A stretch of 64,000 bases of DNA from Microbacterium aurantiacum (GTDB lineage: Bacteria > Actinomycetota > Actinomycetes > Actinomycetales > Microbacteriaceae), in the NCBI RefSeq assembly GCF_021654035.1, contig NZ_JAJPDW010000006.1, positions 1-64,000 of the forward strand, given 5' to 3'. The notes beneath the pieces are model-generated. The model made no database searches. It saw only the letters and a list, made by a program, of their open reading frames with translations, and was not told the DNA's origin. Within the stretch, counting starts at the first letter, position 1. Each line of letters starts with the position of its first letter. The translations under genes were made by a program, and so were the position numbers. This document shows positions 16,386 to 25,742 of this stretch, piece by piece.

Positions 16386-18299
16386 TCAGACCGCGGCGTC
16401 CTGGCGCTTCAACCGCGAAGCCGCGCGCCCGCGCTCGGTGGCGTCGAGGACCACCTTGCGGATGCGCACCTTCTCGGGGGTGACTTCGACGCATTCGTCG
16501 TCCCGGGCGAACTCCAGGCTCTCCTCGAGGGTCAGGATGCGCGGGGGCGTCATCGACTCGAAGGAGTCCGAGGTCGACGAGCGCATGTTCGTCAGCTTCT
16601 TCTCCTTGGTGATGTTGACATCCATGTCGTCGGCGCGCGAGTTCTCACCGATGACCATGCCCTCGTAGACCTCTTCGGTCGGCTGGACGAAGAAGCTCAT
16701 GCGCTCCTGCAGGGCGATCATCGCGAACGGCGTGACCACACCCATGCGGTCGGCGACGATCGATCCGTTCTGACGAGTCGTGATGGACCCGGCCCAGTCG
16801 TCGTAGCCGTGCGAGATCGCGTTGGCGATGCCGGTGCCGCGCGTGATGGTGAGGAACTCACTGCGGAATCCGATGAGGCCGCGCGAGGGCACGATGAACT
16901 CCATACGCACCCAGCCGGTGCCGTGGTTGGTCATGTTGTCCATGCGGCCCTTGCGGGCGGCCATCAACTGGGTGATCGCACCGAGGTACTCTTCGGGGGC
17001 ATCCACCGTCAGGTGCTCGAACGGCTCCTTGAGCTTGCCGTCCTCACCGCGCCGGGTCACGACCTGCGGCTTGCCGACCGTCAGTTCGAAGCCCTCGCGC
17101 CGCATGTTCTCGACCAGGATCGCCAGAGCCAGCTCACCGCGGCCCTGAACCTCCCACGCATCGGGACGCCCGATGTCGACCACCTTGAGCGAGACGTTGC
17201 CGATCAGCTCGCGGTCGAGGCGGTCCTTCACCATCCGCGCGGTCAGCTTGTGCCCCTTGACCTTCCCCATGAGGGGCGAGGTGTTGGTGCCGATCGTCAT
17301 GGAGATGGCGGGGTCGTCGACCGTGATCGCCGGGAGCGGGCGCACATCCTCCGGGTCGGCGATGGTCTCGCCGATGGTGATGTCGGGGAATCCCGCGATG
17401 GCGACGATGTCGCCGGGGCCGGCGTCGTCCGCCGGGTAGCGCTCCAGCGCCCGGGTCTTCAACAGCTCGGTGATGCGGGCGTTGCTCGTGGTGCCGTCCG
17501 CGCGCACCCAGGCCACGGTCTGGCCCTTCTTGAGAGTTCCATTGAAGACGCGCAGGAGCGCGAGCCGTCCGAGGAACGGGCTGGAGTCGAGGTTGGTCAC
17601 CCACGCCTGCAGCGGCGCCTCGTCGTCGTAGGCCGGCGCGGGAACGTGCTCGAGGATCGCGCCGAAGAGCGGCTCGAGGTCGTCGTTGTCCGGAAGGGCG
17701 CCGTTCTCGGGCCGCGTGAGGGATGCCGCGCCGGCACGACCGGAGGCGTACACGACGGGCACGTCGAGCAGGGCGTCGACATCGAGGTCGGGGACGTCGT
17801 CGACGAGATCGGACGCGAGACCCAAGAGGAGATCGTGCGCCTCCTCCTCGACCTCGGCGATCCGGGCGTCCGGACGGTCGGTCTTGTTCACCAGCAGGAT
17901 CACGGGAAGTTTGGCCTCGAGCGCCTTGCGGAGGACGAAGCGGGTCTGCGGGAGCGGGCCTTCGCTCGCGTCCACGAGCAGCACGACACCGTCGACCATC
18001 GACAGACCGCGCTCGACCTCGCCACCGAAGTCGGCGTGGCCCGGGGTGTCGATGACGTTGATCGTCACGGGCACGTCCGAGTGCGCGCCGTTGTACGTGA
18101 TCGCGGTGTTCTTCGCGAGGATCGTGATCCCCTTCTCACGCTCGAGGTCGTTCGAGTCCATCGCGCGCTCTTCGACGTGCGCGTGCTCGCCGAAGGACCC
18201 CGTCTGACGCAGCATCGCGTCGACGAGAGTCGTCTTCCCGTGATCGACGTGCGCGACGATCGCGACGTTTCGGAGATCGGGACGGAGGGCGCGCGCCAT
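16386..18299 (-). CDS. typA: translational GTPase TypA/BipA
   Basis: 637 residues from the ATG at 18299 (MARALRPDLRNVAIVAHVDH). G1 AHVDHGKTT, G2 region GITILAKNTAI, G3 DTPGHADFGGEV, G4 NKTDRPDA, then EF-G-like domains and the TypA C-terminal domain (RMGVVTPFAMIALQERMSFF). A ribosome-associated GTPase linked to ribosome assembly at low temperature and stress. Upstream is TAGAAT (18354-18349) followed at once by a 28-bp palindrome, so the transcript probably starts in that palindrome. Confidence 0.95.
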   Translation of the reverse strand: MARALRPDLRNVAIVAHVDHGKTTLVDAMLRQTGSFGEHAHVEERAMDSNDLEREKGITILAKNTAITYNGAHSDVPVTINVIDTPGHADFGGEVERGLSMVDGVVLLVDASEGPLPQTRFVLRKALEAKLPVILLVNKTDRPDARIAEVEEEAHDLLLGLASDLVDDVPDLDVDALLDVPVVYASGRAGAASLTRPENGALPDNDDLEPLFGAILEHVPAPAYDDEAPLQAWVTNLDSSPFLGRLALLRVFNGTLKKGQTVAWVRADGTTSNARITELLKTRALERYPADDAGPGDIVAIAGFPDITIGETIADPEDVRPLPAITVDDPAISMTIGTNTSPLMGKVKGHKLTARMVKDRLDRELIGNVSLKVVDIGRPDAWEVQGRGELALAILVENMRREGFELTVGKPQVVTRRGEDGKLKEPFEHLTVDAPEEYLGAITQLMAARKGRMDNMTNHGTGWVRMEFIVPSRGLIGFRSEFLTITRGTGIANAISHGYDDWAGSITTRQNGSIVADRMGVVTPFAMIALQERMSFFVQPTEEVYEGMVIGENSRADDMDVNITKEKKLTNMRSSTSDSFESMTPPRILTLEESLEFARDDECVEVTPEKVRIRKVVLDATERGRAASRLKRQDAAV

Positions 18300-18320
18300 G
18301 AGGGAATCCTTGATGAGTGA

Positions 18321-18354
18321 GGGGTGCACCCGGAACCGGGTGCACCCCATTCTA
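18321..18354. promoter_or_regulatory. 28-bp perfect palindrome at the typA promoter
   Basis: GGGGTGCACCCGG, AA, CCGGGTGCACCCC (18321-18348) directly follows the minus-strand -10 TAGAAT (18354-18349). It may be an operator over the typA transcription start, a 5'-end hairpin in the mRNA, or the terminator of the ATPase gene ending at 18400. There is no T-run, which weakens the terminator reading. Confidence 0.6.
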
Positions 18355-18399
18355 CGCGCAGGCTGCGTGTAGCACGTTTCCGCCCGTCGGCGACGCGGA

Positions 18400-20196
18400 T
18401 CAGCTGGCTTCGCGGTCCACCATCGCCGCGCGCGCTTCACGCCGCAGGCGCTGCTCCTCCGGGTCCGGAACCGGGACGGCCGAGATCAGGCGCTGCGTGT
18501 ACGGATCCTTCGCCCCGCGCAGGATCTGATCGCGCGTACCGGTCTCGACGATCTTCCCGTGGTGCATCACACTGATGCGGTGGGCGAGGATGTCGACGAC
18601 GGCGAGGTCGTGGCTGACGAACAGACACGCGAACTGCAGCTGCTGCTGCAGTTCCTGCAGGAGATCGAGGAAGCGGGCCTGGACCGACACGTCCAACGCG
18701 GACGTCGGCTCGTCGGCGACGAGAAGCTCCGGCGCGAGCGCGAGAGCGCGGGCGATGCCGACGCGCTGGCGCTGGCCTCCGGAGAGCTCATGCGGGAAGC
18801 GGTTGCGGTAGGAGGCGGGGAGCTCCACCTGGCTGAGGAGCTCCTCGACGCGACGATCAAGATCCTTCCCCTTCGCGACCCCCGCGAGGAGGATCGGCTC
18901 GCCGATGGACTGGCCGATCGGCATCCGGGGATTGAGGGAGGAGGCCGGGTCCTGGAACACGATGCCGGTACGACGGCGGATCGCGAACAGATCCTTCTGC
19001 GTGGCATCCGAGATGTCGGTGCCGACCGTCGTGAGACGCCCCTCCGCAATCGGGATCAGACCGATGGCCGCGCGTCCGATGGTGGTCTTGCCCGAACCGG
19101 ACTCGCCGACGAGACCCATGATCTCGCCGGGATATATCTGCAGATCGATGTGCTCCGCAGCGCGGAAGGCCGGGATACGCCCCCGCTTCGGGTACTCGAT
19201 CGCGACGTCCTCGAACGACAGCACCGGTGTGCGGGCCTCGGCGGGCCCGCCCGCGTCGCTCGCGCGCTCACGGATCGCCGAGATGGTCGGCACGGCGGAT
19301 GTGTCGGAGACGACCTCCTCGGGCGCGTCGGCGTCGACGGGCTCGAGGACGCCGAGACCGAGGTGCGGGACCGACGCCAGCAGCTGCTGGGTGTAGGGGT
19401 GCTTCGGCGCGTGGAAGATCTCCTCCACACTTCCGGCCTCGACAACGACGCCGTTCTTCATCACCATGATGCGGTCTGCGAGGTCGGCCACGACCCCCAT
19501 GTCGTGCGTGATCAAGATGATCGCCGAATCGAGCCGCTTGTGCAGGTTCCGCAGCAGATCGAGGATCTCGGCCTGCACCGTGACATCGAGGGCGGTGGTC
19601 GGTTCGTCGGCGATGAGCAGCAGCGGGTCGCACGAGATCGACTGGGCGATCATCGCACGCTGCCGCTGCCCGCCCGAGAGCTGATGGGGGTACTTGTGGA
19701 ACGACTGCTCCGGGTTGGGCATCTCCACGAGACGCAGCAGCTCGATCGCTCGCTCCTTCGCGGCCGACGGAGCGAGCGCGCGGTCGTGCGAGCGCAGCGC
19801 CTCGGTGATCTGGAATCCGATCGTGTAGACCGGGTTCAGCGCCGTCATCGGCTCCTGGAAGATCACCGCGATGTCACCGCCGCGGAGCGCGCGGATCGTC
19901 GCGGGATCCGCGCCGCGGAGCTCACGGTCGAGGAGCTTCACCGAACCGGTGACGCGGGCATTCTCGGGCAGGAGGCCGAGCAGGGACATCGAGCTCGTGC
20001 TCTTCCCCGAGCCGGACTCGCCGACGATCGCGAGCACCTCGCCGCGGCGAACGGTGTAGTTCATGTCGACGGCGGCGGGGTAGAACTCCCCCTCGACCCA
20101 GAAATCGACGTTCAGACCCTTGACCTCGAGGATCGTCTCGGGAAGAGCCTCGTGCGAGGGGCGGCCGCCGGCGGCGGCATCCGTGGTGTCAGTCAT
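18400..20196 (-). CDS. dipeptide/oligopeptide ABC transporter, fused double ATPase (DppD-DppF type)
   Basis: 598 residues with two complete ABC domains. Each has Walker A GESGSGKS/T, the LSGGQRQR signature and a Walker B ending DEPTxALDV. The halves are joined near residue 300 by an Ala/Pro/Glu-rich linker. Each half ends with the oligopeptide-transporter motif PYTQxL. It powers import of peptides or similar solutes with the two permeases and binding protein upstream. One plus-strand gene separates it from the permeases, so it may need its own promoter. Confidence 0.93.
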   Translation of the reverse strand: MTDTTDAAAGGRPSHEALPETILEVKGLNVDFWVEGEFYPAAVDMNYTVRRGEVLAIVGESGSGKSTSSMSLLGLLPENARVTGSVKLLDRELRGADPATIRALRGGDIAVIFQEPMTALNPVYTIGFQITEALRSHDRALAPSAAKERAIELLRLVEMPNPEQSFHKYPHQLSGGQRQRAMIAQSISCDPLLLIADEPTTALDVTVQAEILDLLRNLHKRLDSAIILITHDMGVVADLADRIMVMKNGVVVEAGSVEEIFHAPKHPYTQQLLASVPHLGLGVLEPVDADAPEEVVSDTSAVPTISAIRERASDAGGPAEARTPVLSFEDVAIEYPKRGRIPAFRAAEHIDLQIYPGEIMGLVGESGSGKTTIGRAAIGLIPIAEGRLTTVGTDISDATQKDLFAIRRRTGIVFQDPASSLNPRMPIGQSIGEPILLAGVAKGKDLDRRVEELLSQVELPASYRNRFPHELSGGQRQRVGIARALALAPELLVADEPTSALDVSVQARFLDLLQELQQQLQFACLFVSHDLAVVDILAHRISVMHHGKIVETGTRDQILRGAKDPYTQRLISAVPVPDPEEQRLRREARAAMVDREAS

Positions 20197-20228
20197 GCGT
20201 GTGCATCCGATCTGGAAAGCTGGAGGTC

Positions 20229-20837
20229 ATGTCGTTCCAAGAGGTCCACTATCGTCCGGCCTTCGGCCGTGTCCTCTCCGTCGTGACCATGGTGTTGTGT
20301 GCCGCGGCGATCGGCGCCCTCATCTGGGACGATCCGCTCAGCGCGTTGCGATACGCGTGGCCGCTGGTGTTCGTGGCGATCCTGGCGTGGGCGCTCTTCT
20401 GGCGTCCGGAGCTGCATGTCGAACCGCACGGGGTGACGGTCGTGAACGTGCTGCGCACGCACTTCCTGCCCTGGCCCGCGGTGCAGTCGATCGATACGCG
20501 GTTCGCGCTGACCCTGCAGACGCGGACGCAGCGTGTCCCCGTCTGGGCGACGCCCGCACCCGGCCGCCACCGCGCGCTCGGCCTTGCGAGCAAGGACTTC
20601 GACGGCGTCGGCGCCTCGGCGCGCGGACCGCTGGGGGAACTCCGTCCGAGCGACGCGGTGTCCACGCCGAGTGGGAACCTCGCCCAGACGATCCGCGGCC
20701 AGTGGGAAGAGCTTCGCGACGCCGGTCTTCTCGCCGCCGGGGAGGAACCCGGCGGCGAGAAGACGACGTGGCATGTCGGCACGATCATCGCCCTGGTACT
20801 CACCGCGGCGGCCGCAGTGCTGGGACTCGCGCTCTGA
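20229..20837 (+). CDS. membrane-anchored bacterial PH-domain protein (bPH_6-like)
   Basis: 202 residues from the ATG at 20229, with GGAGG close upstream. Two N-terminal helices (SVVTMVLCAAAIGALIWDD and YAWPLVFVAILAWALFW) precede a PH-like domain (LHVEPHGVTVVNVLRTHFLPWPAVQSI), and one helix ends the protein. Such proteins are common in Actinobacteria and have no known function. It lies in antisense between the permease and ATPase genes of the peptide transporter. 11 nt separate its stop from the convergent permease stop. Confidence 0.75.
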   Translation: MSFQEVHYRPAFGRVLSVVTMVLCAAAIGALIWDDPLSALRYAWPLVFVAILAWALFWRPELHVEPHGVTVVNVLRTHFLPWPAVQSIDTRFALTLQTRTQRVPVWATPAPGRHRALGLASKDFDGVGASARGPLGELRPSDAVSTPSGNLAQTIRGQWEELRDAGLLAAGEEPGGEKTTWHVGTIIALVLTAAAAVLGLAL

Positions 20838-20848
20838 AGGACTCATCC

Positions 20849-22048
20849 TCAGCGCTCCGGGTCGAGCCGTCCGTGACCGGCGTCACCGGGCTCTTCGGGC
20901 CGCGGGTCGTGGTAGTTCTCCACGTCTCCCGTGTAGACCGCTTCGCCGGCGACCGTGACGGATGCCGAACCGGTGGCGCCGGCATCCTGGATCGGACCCG
21001 CAGGCGTCGACGAGCGACCCGCCCGGGCCATCGCCCGCTCGCTCGGCATCTTCTTCTGGCGGGGGTCGAACGCGTCGCGCAGACCGTCGCCGATGAAGTT
21101 GACGCAGAGGGCGATCGTGATGATGAAGATGCCGGGCCACCAGAACAGCCAGGGACGCGTGGAGAACGCGGCCTGGTTGTCGGAGACGATCTTCCCCAGT
21201 GACGTGTCGGGCGACACGACACCGAAGCCGAGGAAGCTCAGAGCCGACTCGAGGAGGATCGCGCCCGCCATGAGCAGCGTCGCGTTCACGACGATCACGC
21301 CGACCGCGTTCGGCAGGATGTGGCGGAAGATGATCCGCCGGTCCCGAGCACCCGAGACGCGCGCGGCATCCACGAACTCCCGCTCGCGAAGGGTCAGGAA
21401 CTCACCCCGCACGAGACGCGCGAGTGTCGTCCACGCGAACAGACCGATCACGACGCCGAGGACGGCGGCGCCGAGATTGCCGAGCGCGTTTCCGAGCACG
21501 GCACCGATCACGATGAGCGGGATGGTGATGATGATGTCGGTGAAGCGCATCAGGACCGCGTCGGCGGCCTTGCGGTAGTAGCCGGCGACGGCGCCGATGA
21601 CGACGCCGATCGCCGTCGCGACGACACCGGCGATGACCATGACCATGAGCGACTGCTGCGCCCCGCGCATCACGACCGCGAACGTGTCACGGCCGACCTC
21701 GTCCTGTCCGAACGGGTGGTTGCCGAACGCGAGACCCGCTCCCCCGAGGAACTCGGGGATGAGCGAGAGGGTCGGCACGCCGCGGTTCTCGATCGGCGGG
21801 ATCTGACGCCAGTCGTACTGCCACCACCCCGGGATGCGGATCCCCCACAGGTCGATGCCGACCGAGGTGAAGGACAGGATCACGATGAAGGCGAGCACGA
21901 TCATCGAGACCACCGCGCCGCGGTGTCGGAAGAAGCGGCGCCGAACGATCTGGCCTTGGCTCAGACCCTCCGTCTCGCGTTGCTCGATGGAGATCTCGGC
22001 GGTCGCCGAGGCCTCGCGGTTGTCGGTTTCTTCGGGAGCGTTGTTCAC
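20849..22048 (-). CDS. ABC transporter permease (DppC/OppC type)
   Basis: 399 residues. A long N-terminal cytoplasmic part, first helix at about 45-65, extracellular loop, then five helices with the EAA loop REREFVDAARVSGARDRRIIFRH and the DppC signature LESALSFLGFGVVSPDTSLG. The C-terminal tail of about 70 residues (polar, Gly/Ala/Pro-rich) is longer than usual. GTG start immediately after the stop of the DppB gene. Confidence 0.9.
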   Translation of the reverse strand: MNNAPEETDNREASATAEISIEQRETEGLSQGQIVRRRFFRHRGAVVSMIVLAFIVILSFTSVGIDLWGIRIPGWWQYDWRQIPPIENRGVPTLSLIPEFLGGAGLAFGNHPFGQDEVGRDTFAVVMRGAQQSLMVMVIAGVVATAIGVVIGAVAGYYRKAADAVLMRFTDIIITIPLIVIGAVLGNALGNLGAAVLGVVIGLFAWTTLARLVRGEFLTLREREFVDAARVSGARDRRIIFRHILPNAVGVIVVNATLLMAGAILLESALSFLGFGVVSPDTSLGKIVSDNQAAFSTRPWLFWWPGIFIITIALCVNFIGDGLRDAFDPRQKKMPSERAMARAGRSSTPAGPIQDAGATGSASVTVAGEAVYTGDVENYHDPRPEEPGDAGHGRLDPER

Positions 22049-23566
22049 TCAGCTCACCTTGATTCTCGGGTCGAGGGCGGCGTAGATGAGGTCCGCGATG
22101 AGGTTGAAGAGGACGGCGAGAGTGCCGGTGACGACGAAGAACGCCATGATCGGGTTCGGATCCGACACACGGAGCGCGTCCACGAAGAGCCGGCCCATGC
22201 CGGTCCAGCCGAAGACCGTCTCGGTGACCACCGCCCCGCCGACGACCGCGCCCACGTCGAACGCGATGATCGTCGTGATCGGGATCAAGGCGTTGCGGAA
22301 CGCGTGACGGACGACGACCGTGCGTTCGGTCAGACCCTTCGCCCGTGCAGTGCGGATGTAGTCCTGGTTCATGACCTCCAGCAGGCTCGCCCGCGAGTAG
22401 CGCGTGTACGACGCGAAGGAGATCAGGATGATCGCGATGGTCGGGAGGAGCAGGTGGGTGTAGAGGTCGATGCCCTGCACCCAGAAGTTCCCGCCGAGTC
22501 CCGGCGTCGACGCGCCGACCGTGGCGATCGGCCGACCCCGGATGCGGCTGGAGTTGGCGTAGACCTCCCAGTACGACATGTACTTGTCCAGCGCGATGAG
22601 ACCGGCGGTCAGGATGCCGGTGAGGATGGCGGTGCGGATGACCGGCCCCCGATCCGGGCTGCCGAAGAACCAGCCGATGACGCCGGTGACGACGATCGTG
22701 AGCACGATCAGCAGGACGAACAGCCCGAGGGTCATCCCGTTGAGGATGCCGTTCATCATCGGGAAGTACAGCGCAATGCCGAGGACCGCCACCGTGAGCG
22801 CCGCGTAGAGCGACTTCCGGTTGCGAAGGCCTGTGGACACCGCGGTCACACCGATCGCGATCCCGATGGCGAGCGCCGCGTACACGACGATCCCGATGCT
22901 GGGATCGGCGAACCACTGCGTGACCGACAGATAGGTCAGCACGCCCGCGGTGGCGAGCGTCGCCGCCGCGAGGACGATGAGTCGCCTCTTCCATCTCCCG
23001 CCGATCAGCGACATCCACAGGACGCCCGCGATGAGGGATATCGCGATGATCGCCGGAACCGCGATCGTCGGATTCGCCAGCCAGCTGTTGAGCTGGATGG
23101 CGCCGTACTGCTTCAGCAGCACCGCGACCCAGAAGATCGGGAGGGAGAAGAAGAGGAAGGAGATGAGGGTGACGGTGTAGTCGAATCCGCTGTACTGGCG
23201 CAGTGCGGAGACGATACCCACCGAGATGCCCAGCACGATCGCCACGACCGTCGCCGTCGTCACCAGCGTCAGCGTCGACGTCAAGGCGTTGGCGAGGAGG
23301 GCGTTGACCGGCTGGTTCTGGATGCTGATACCGAAGTCTCCGCGGAAGAGTCCGCCGAGCCAGAGGAAGTACCGCAGCGGTGCGGGGACATCCAGGTTCA
23401 GAAGCCGCGTACGGGCTTCCATGAGCTCCGCCTTGTTGGGAGCGTTGGACTGGGCCAGCTCTTCCAGGGGGTCACCTGAGAGCGAGACCAGGATGTACAT
23501 CAAGAAGGTCGCGGCGAAGAGCACGAACACAGACGCGATCAGTCGCCGGATGATGAATGAAGCCAT
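22049..23566 (-). CDS. ABC transporter permease (DppB/OppB type) with large membrane insertion
   Basis: 505 residues from the ATG at 23566 (ASFIIRRLIASVFVLFAATF follows the Met). The N-terminal block and the C-terminal block (EAA loop DYIRTARAKGLTERTVVVRHAFRNALIP, ending IADLIYAALDPRIKVS) are normal DppB. Between about residues 170 and 350 there are five or six extra hydrophobic segments where ordinary DppB (about 310-340 residues) has a short loop. The frame is intact through the insertion, so this is a lineage form and not an error. The stop adjoins the DppC start. Confidence 0.9.
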   Translation of the reverse strand: MASFIIRRLIASVFVLFAATFLMYILVSLSGDPLEELAQSNAPNKAELMEARTRLLNLDVPAPLRYFLWLGGLFRGDFGISIQNQPVNALLANALTSTLTLVTTATVVAIVLGISVGIVSALRQYSGFDYTVTLISFLFFSLPIFWVAVLLKQYGAIQLNSWLANPTIAVPAIIAISLIAGVLWMSLIGGRWKRRLIVLAAATLATAGVLTYLSVTQWFADPSIGIVVYAALAIGIAIGVTAVSTGLRNRKSLYAALTVAVLGIALYFPMMNGILNGMTLGLFVLLIVLTIVVTGVIGWFFGSPDRGPVIRTAILTGILTAGLIALDKYMSYWEVYANSSRIRGRPIATVGASTPGLGGNFWVQGIDLYTHLLLPTIAIILISFASYTRYSRASLLEVMNQDYIRTARAKGLTERTVVVRHAFRNALIPITTIIAFDVGAVVGGAVVTETVFGWTGMGRLFVDALRVSDPNPIMAFFVVTGTLAVLFNLIADLIYAALDPRIKVS

Positions 23567-23665
23567 GGTGTGGCTGCCTGCCAATCGATGAATCGGCCGG
23601 GCGCGCGGGAGCAGTTCGGTTCCGGCTCCTTCGCGCGGCCGCCGCGGAGTGAAGTCTAACGTGCG

Positions 23666-23700
23666 AGGGGTGCAGGTCCCCGAAAGGGACCTGCACCCCT
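23666..23700. terminator. hairpin between the binding-protein and permease genes
   Basis: AGGGGTGCAGGTCCC (23666-23680) pairs perfectly with 23686-23700 over a 5-nt loop CGAAA: a 15-bp stem between the binding-protein stop and the DppB start. It likely reduces read-through, giving more binding protein than permease, as is usual in such operons. It may also protect the 3' end of the first cistron. Confidence 0.75.
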
Positions 23701-23753
23701 TTGACCGTGGCGCGTGTCGGGATCAGACCCGACTCAGGCTGCGGTCGAGACGA

Positions 23754-25586
23754 TCACTCAGCGGCGGCGTCCGTGACTTCCCAGTCCCACGCGTTCCAGA
23801 AGATGGTCGGCGCGAGAATCGACGGGTCGATGTTGGTCACTCGGTCGCTGAACGCGGTGACCTCGGGGAACTGGTAGATGGTGACGCCGTAGAAGTCCTC
23901 CCACAGCAGACGGTCCATCTCCACCTGAAGCTCGATCTGAGCATCCGCGTCGAACGTGGTGTTCAGCTCGGAGATGATCGAGTCGACCTCCGGGTTCGAG
24001 TAGAAGTTCAGGTTGTTGATTCCACCGGTGACGAACGTCGGCAGCGAGTTGGTCACACCGAGGCTCGTGGACTGCCAGCCGAACAGCGAGGCGTCGTAGG
24101 CGCCGGGGGTGCCGAGCAGGCCGCCCCAGTCCTCGGAGCCACAGTCGGTGACATTGAAGCCGGCCTCGTTCGCCGACTGCTGGATGAGGGCGAACTCGTT
24201 GACGCGACGCGGGTTGTTCGAGGCGTACAGGACGCAGACCTCGGTGTTGGTGACACCCGACTCCGCGAGGAGTGCGGCGGCACCCTCGATGTCGACGGCT
24301 GCATAGTCGGCCGAGGTGTTGTTCGCGGCGGCCTCGTCGTATCCGGCGGCACCGGGGACGAAGAGCTGCGAGTCACGGAGGATCGCGTCGTCACCGATGA
24401 TCGGCTTGATGAGGGTGTCGACGATCTCCTGACGCGGGATGGTCTTCATGAACGCCTCGCGGACGAGGGGGTTCGAGAAGATGTTCTCCGGGTTGCGACC
24501 GTTGTCGAACTGCAGGTCGATGTGCTCGTAGGTTCCGCCGAGACCGGTGGTCACGGTGATGCCGTCGATGCCCTCGAGCGCCGTGGTGATGTCGGCGGTG
24601 GCCTGCGGCTGGATGATGTCGACCTCACCGTTCTCCAGGGCCTGGACCGCGGCGAGCGGGTCCGGGATGAAGCGGATGGTGATCTCCTCGATGTTCGCGG
24701 TGTTGTCACCGGCGTACTCGGGGTTGGCCGTCAGGGTGATGAACTGGTCAGCCTGGAAGTCGCTGATCATATATGGGCCGCTGGCGGTGACGAGCTCGAG
24801 GTCGTCGGGCATCGAGGTGAAGTTGAAGCCCGAGTTCCAGAACGAGGCCATCGGCGCGAGGGCCTCGGCGTCGTTGCCCTCGATCGCGTCGAGGACGGCC
24901 TGCTTGGCCTCGGCGTTGTCCTCGATGCCGAGGGCCTTCTTCGCCACGATGTGCGCGGGAAGCGGCGCGGTGAACACCAGGTCCCAGTCCACGAAGGGCT
25001 CGTTGAACGTCATGGTGATCGAGCGGCCGTCTTCGCCGACCTCGGGCGTCTCGGAGACGAGGCCCATGCCGGACTCGGGGGTCGCACCGGAGTCGAAGTA
25101 GACGACGTCGGTCGGGAACGCGTCGGTGAACTCGCCGGTCTCGGGGTCCGTGAAGTCGCCCGGGTTGAAGTCCGGGGTGTCCAGCGCGCGCGAGAGCGCA
25201 GCCCAGTTGAGCATGAGGTCGGCGGCGTCGATCGGCTCACCGTCGGACCACACCGCGTTCTCGTTGACCGTGTAGGTCACCGTGAGCGGGTCCTCGTTGA
25301 CGAGCTCGTACGTGCCGAACGAGGTGTTCTCCACCAGCTCCGGGACGTTGTTGTAGTAGTTGAAGCCGTCGAGCACCAAGTAGTTGATGTTGTTGTTCGC
25401 GGTGGCGTTACCGAACGACGTGTTGCCGTTCATCGAGTAGAACGCCTGGTTCCACGCGGCCGTGATCGAGGAGCCCTCGACGAGACCGGAGTCGTCGCCG
25501 CCGTCCTCTGCCGGGGTGCACCCCGAAATCACGAGTGCGCCGACTGCGGCGAGTCCCACCGCGGTCGAGATGCGCTTCATTCTCAC
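23754..25586 (-). CDS. family 5 extracellular solute-binding lipoprotein
   Basis: 610 residues. Signal MKRISTAVGLAAVGALVISG with lipobox ISGC at about residues 20-23. Family 5 (peptide, nickel) landmarks: ENAVWSDGEPIDAADLMLNWAA, PLAAVQALENGEVDIIQPQA, NPLVREAFMKTIPRQEIVD. It captures peptides or related solutes outside the membrane for the DppBC/ATPase system. AGGAGG lies 4 nt before a GTG (25586) and 10 nt before an ATG (25580); either may be the start. Codon use is lower in GC than in its neighbours, with many Asn codons, fitting an abundant exported protein. Confidence 0.92.
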   Translation of the reverse strand: MRMKRISTAVGLAAVGALVISGCTPAEDGGDDSGLVEGSSITAAWNQAFYSMNGNTSFGNATANNNINYLVLDGFNYYNNVPELVENTSFGTYELVNEDPLTVTYTVNENAVWSDGEPIDAADLMLNWAALSRALDTPDFNPGDFTDPETGEFTDAFPTDVVYFDSGATPESGMGLVSETPEVGEDGRSITMTFNEPFVDWDLVFTAPLPAHIVAKKALGIEDNAEAKQAVLDAIEGNDAEALAPMASFWNSGFNFTSMPDDLELVTASGPYMISDFQADQFITLTANPEYAGDNTANIEEITIRFIPDPLAAVQALENGEVDIIQPQATADITTALEGIDGITVTTGLGGTYEHIDLQFDNGRNPENIFSNPLVREAFMKTIPRQEIVDTLIKPIIGDDAILRDSQLFVPGAAGYDEAAANNTSADYAAVDIEGAAALLAESGVTNTEVCVLYASNNPRRVNEFALIQQSANEAGFNVTDCGSEDWGGLLGTPGAYDASLFGWQSTSLGVTNSLPTFVTGGINNLNFYSNPEVDSIISELNTTFDADAQIELQVEMDRLLWEDFYGVTIYQFPEVTAFSDRVTNIDPSILAPTIFWNAWDWEVTDAAAE

Positions 25587-25649
25587 TGTTCCTCCTGTGC
25601 AGGTAGTGCGTGCACGCCCAGCAGAGCAGGACGGCGCGCGGATACCGAA

Positions 25650-25678
25650 ACCCTAAGCGGGGGGTCTGGGATGGTCAA
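25650..25678 (-). promoter_or_regulatory. promoter of the peptide transporter operon
   Basis: Minus strand: TTGACC (25678-25673), 17 bp, TAGGGT (25655-25650), about 60 nt upstream of the binding-protein start. An A/T-rich patch (GTCAAAACAGTGGTGGAAAA, 25674-25693) lies at and above the -35. Confidence 0.65.
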
Positions 25679-25742
25679 AACAGTGGTGGAAAACGTTACA
25701 GAGCCTTAACTCAACGCCGTCGGGATGTGACAATCTGACAAG

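Noticed and set aside
21320..25709. Two long plus-strand open frames opposite the peptide transporter
   Set aside because: They mirror DppB, DppC and the binding protein and consist of repeated charged residues.
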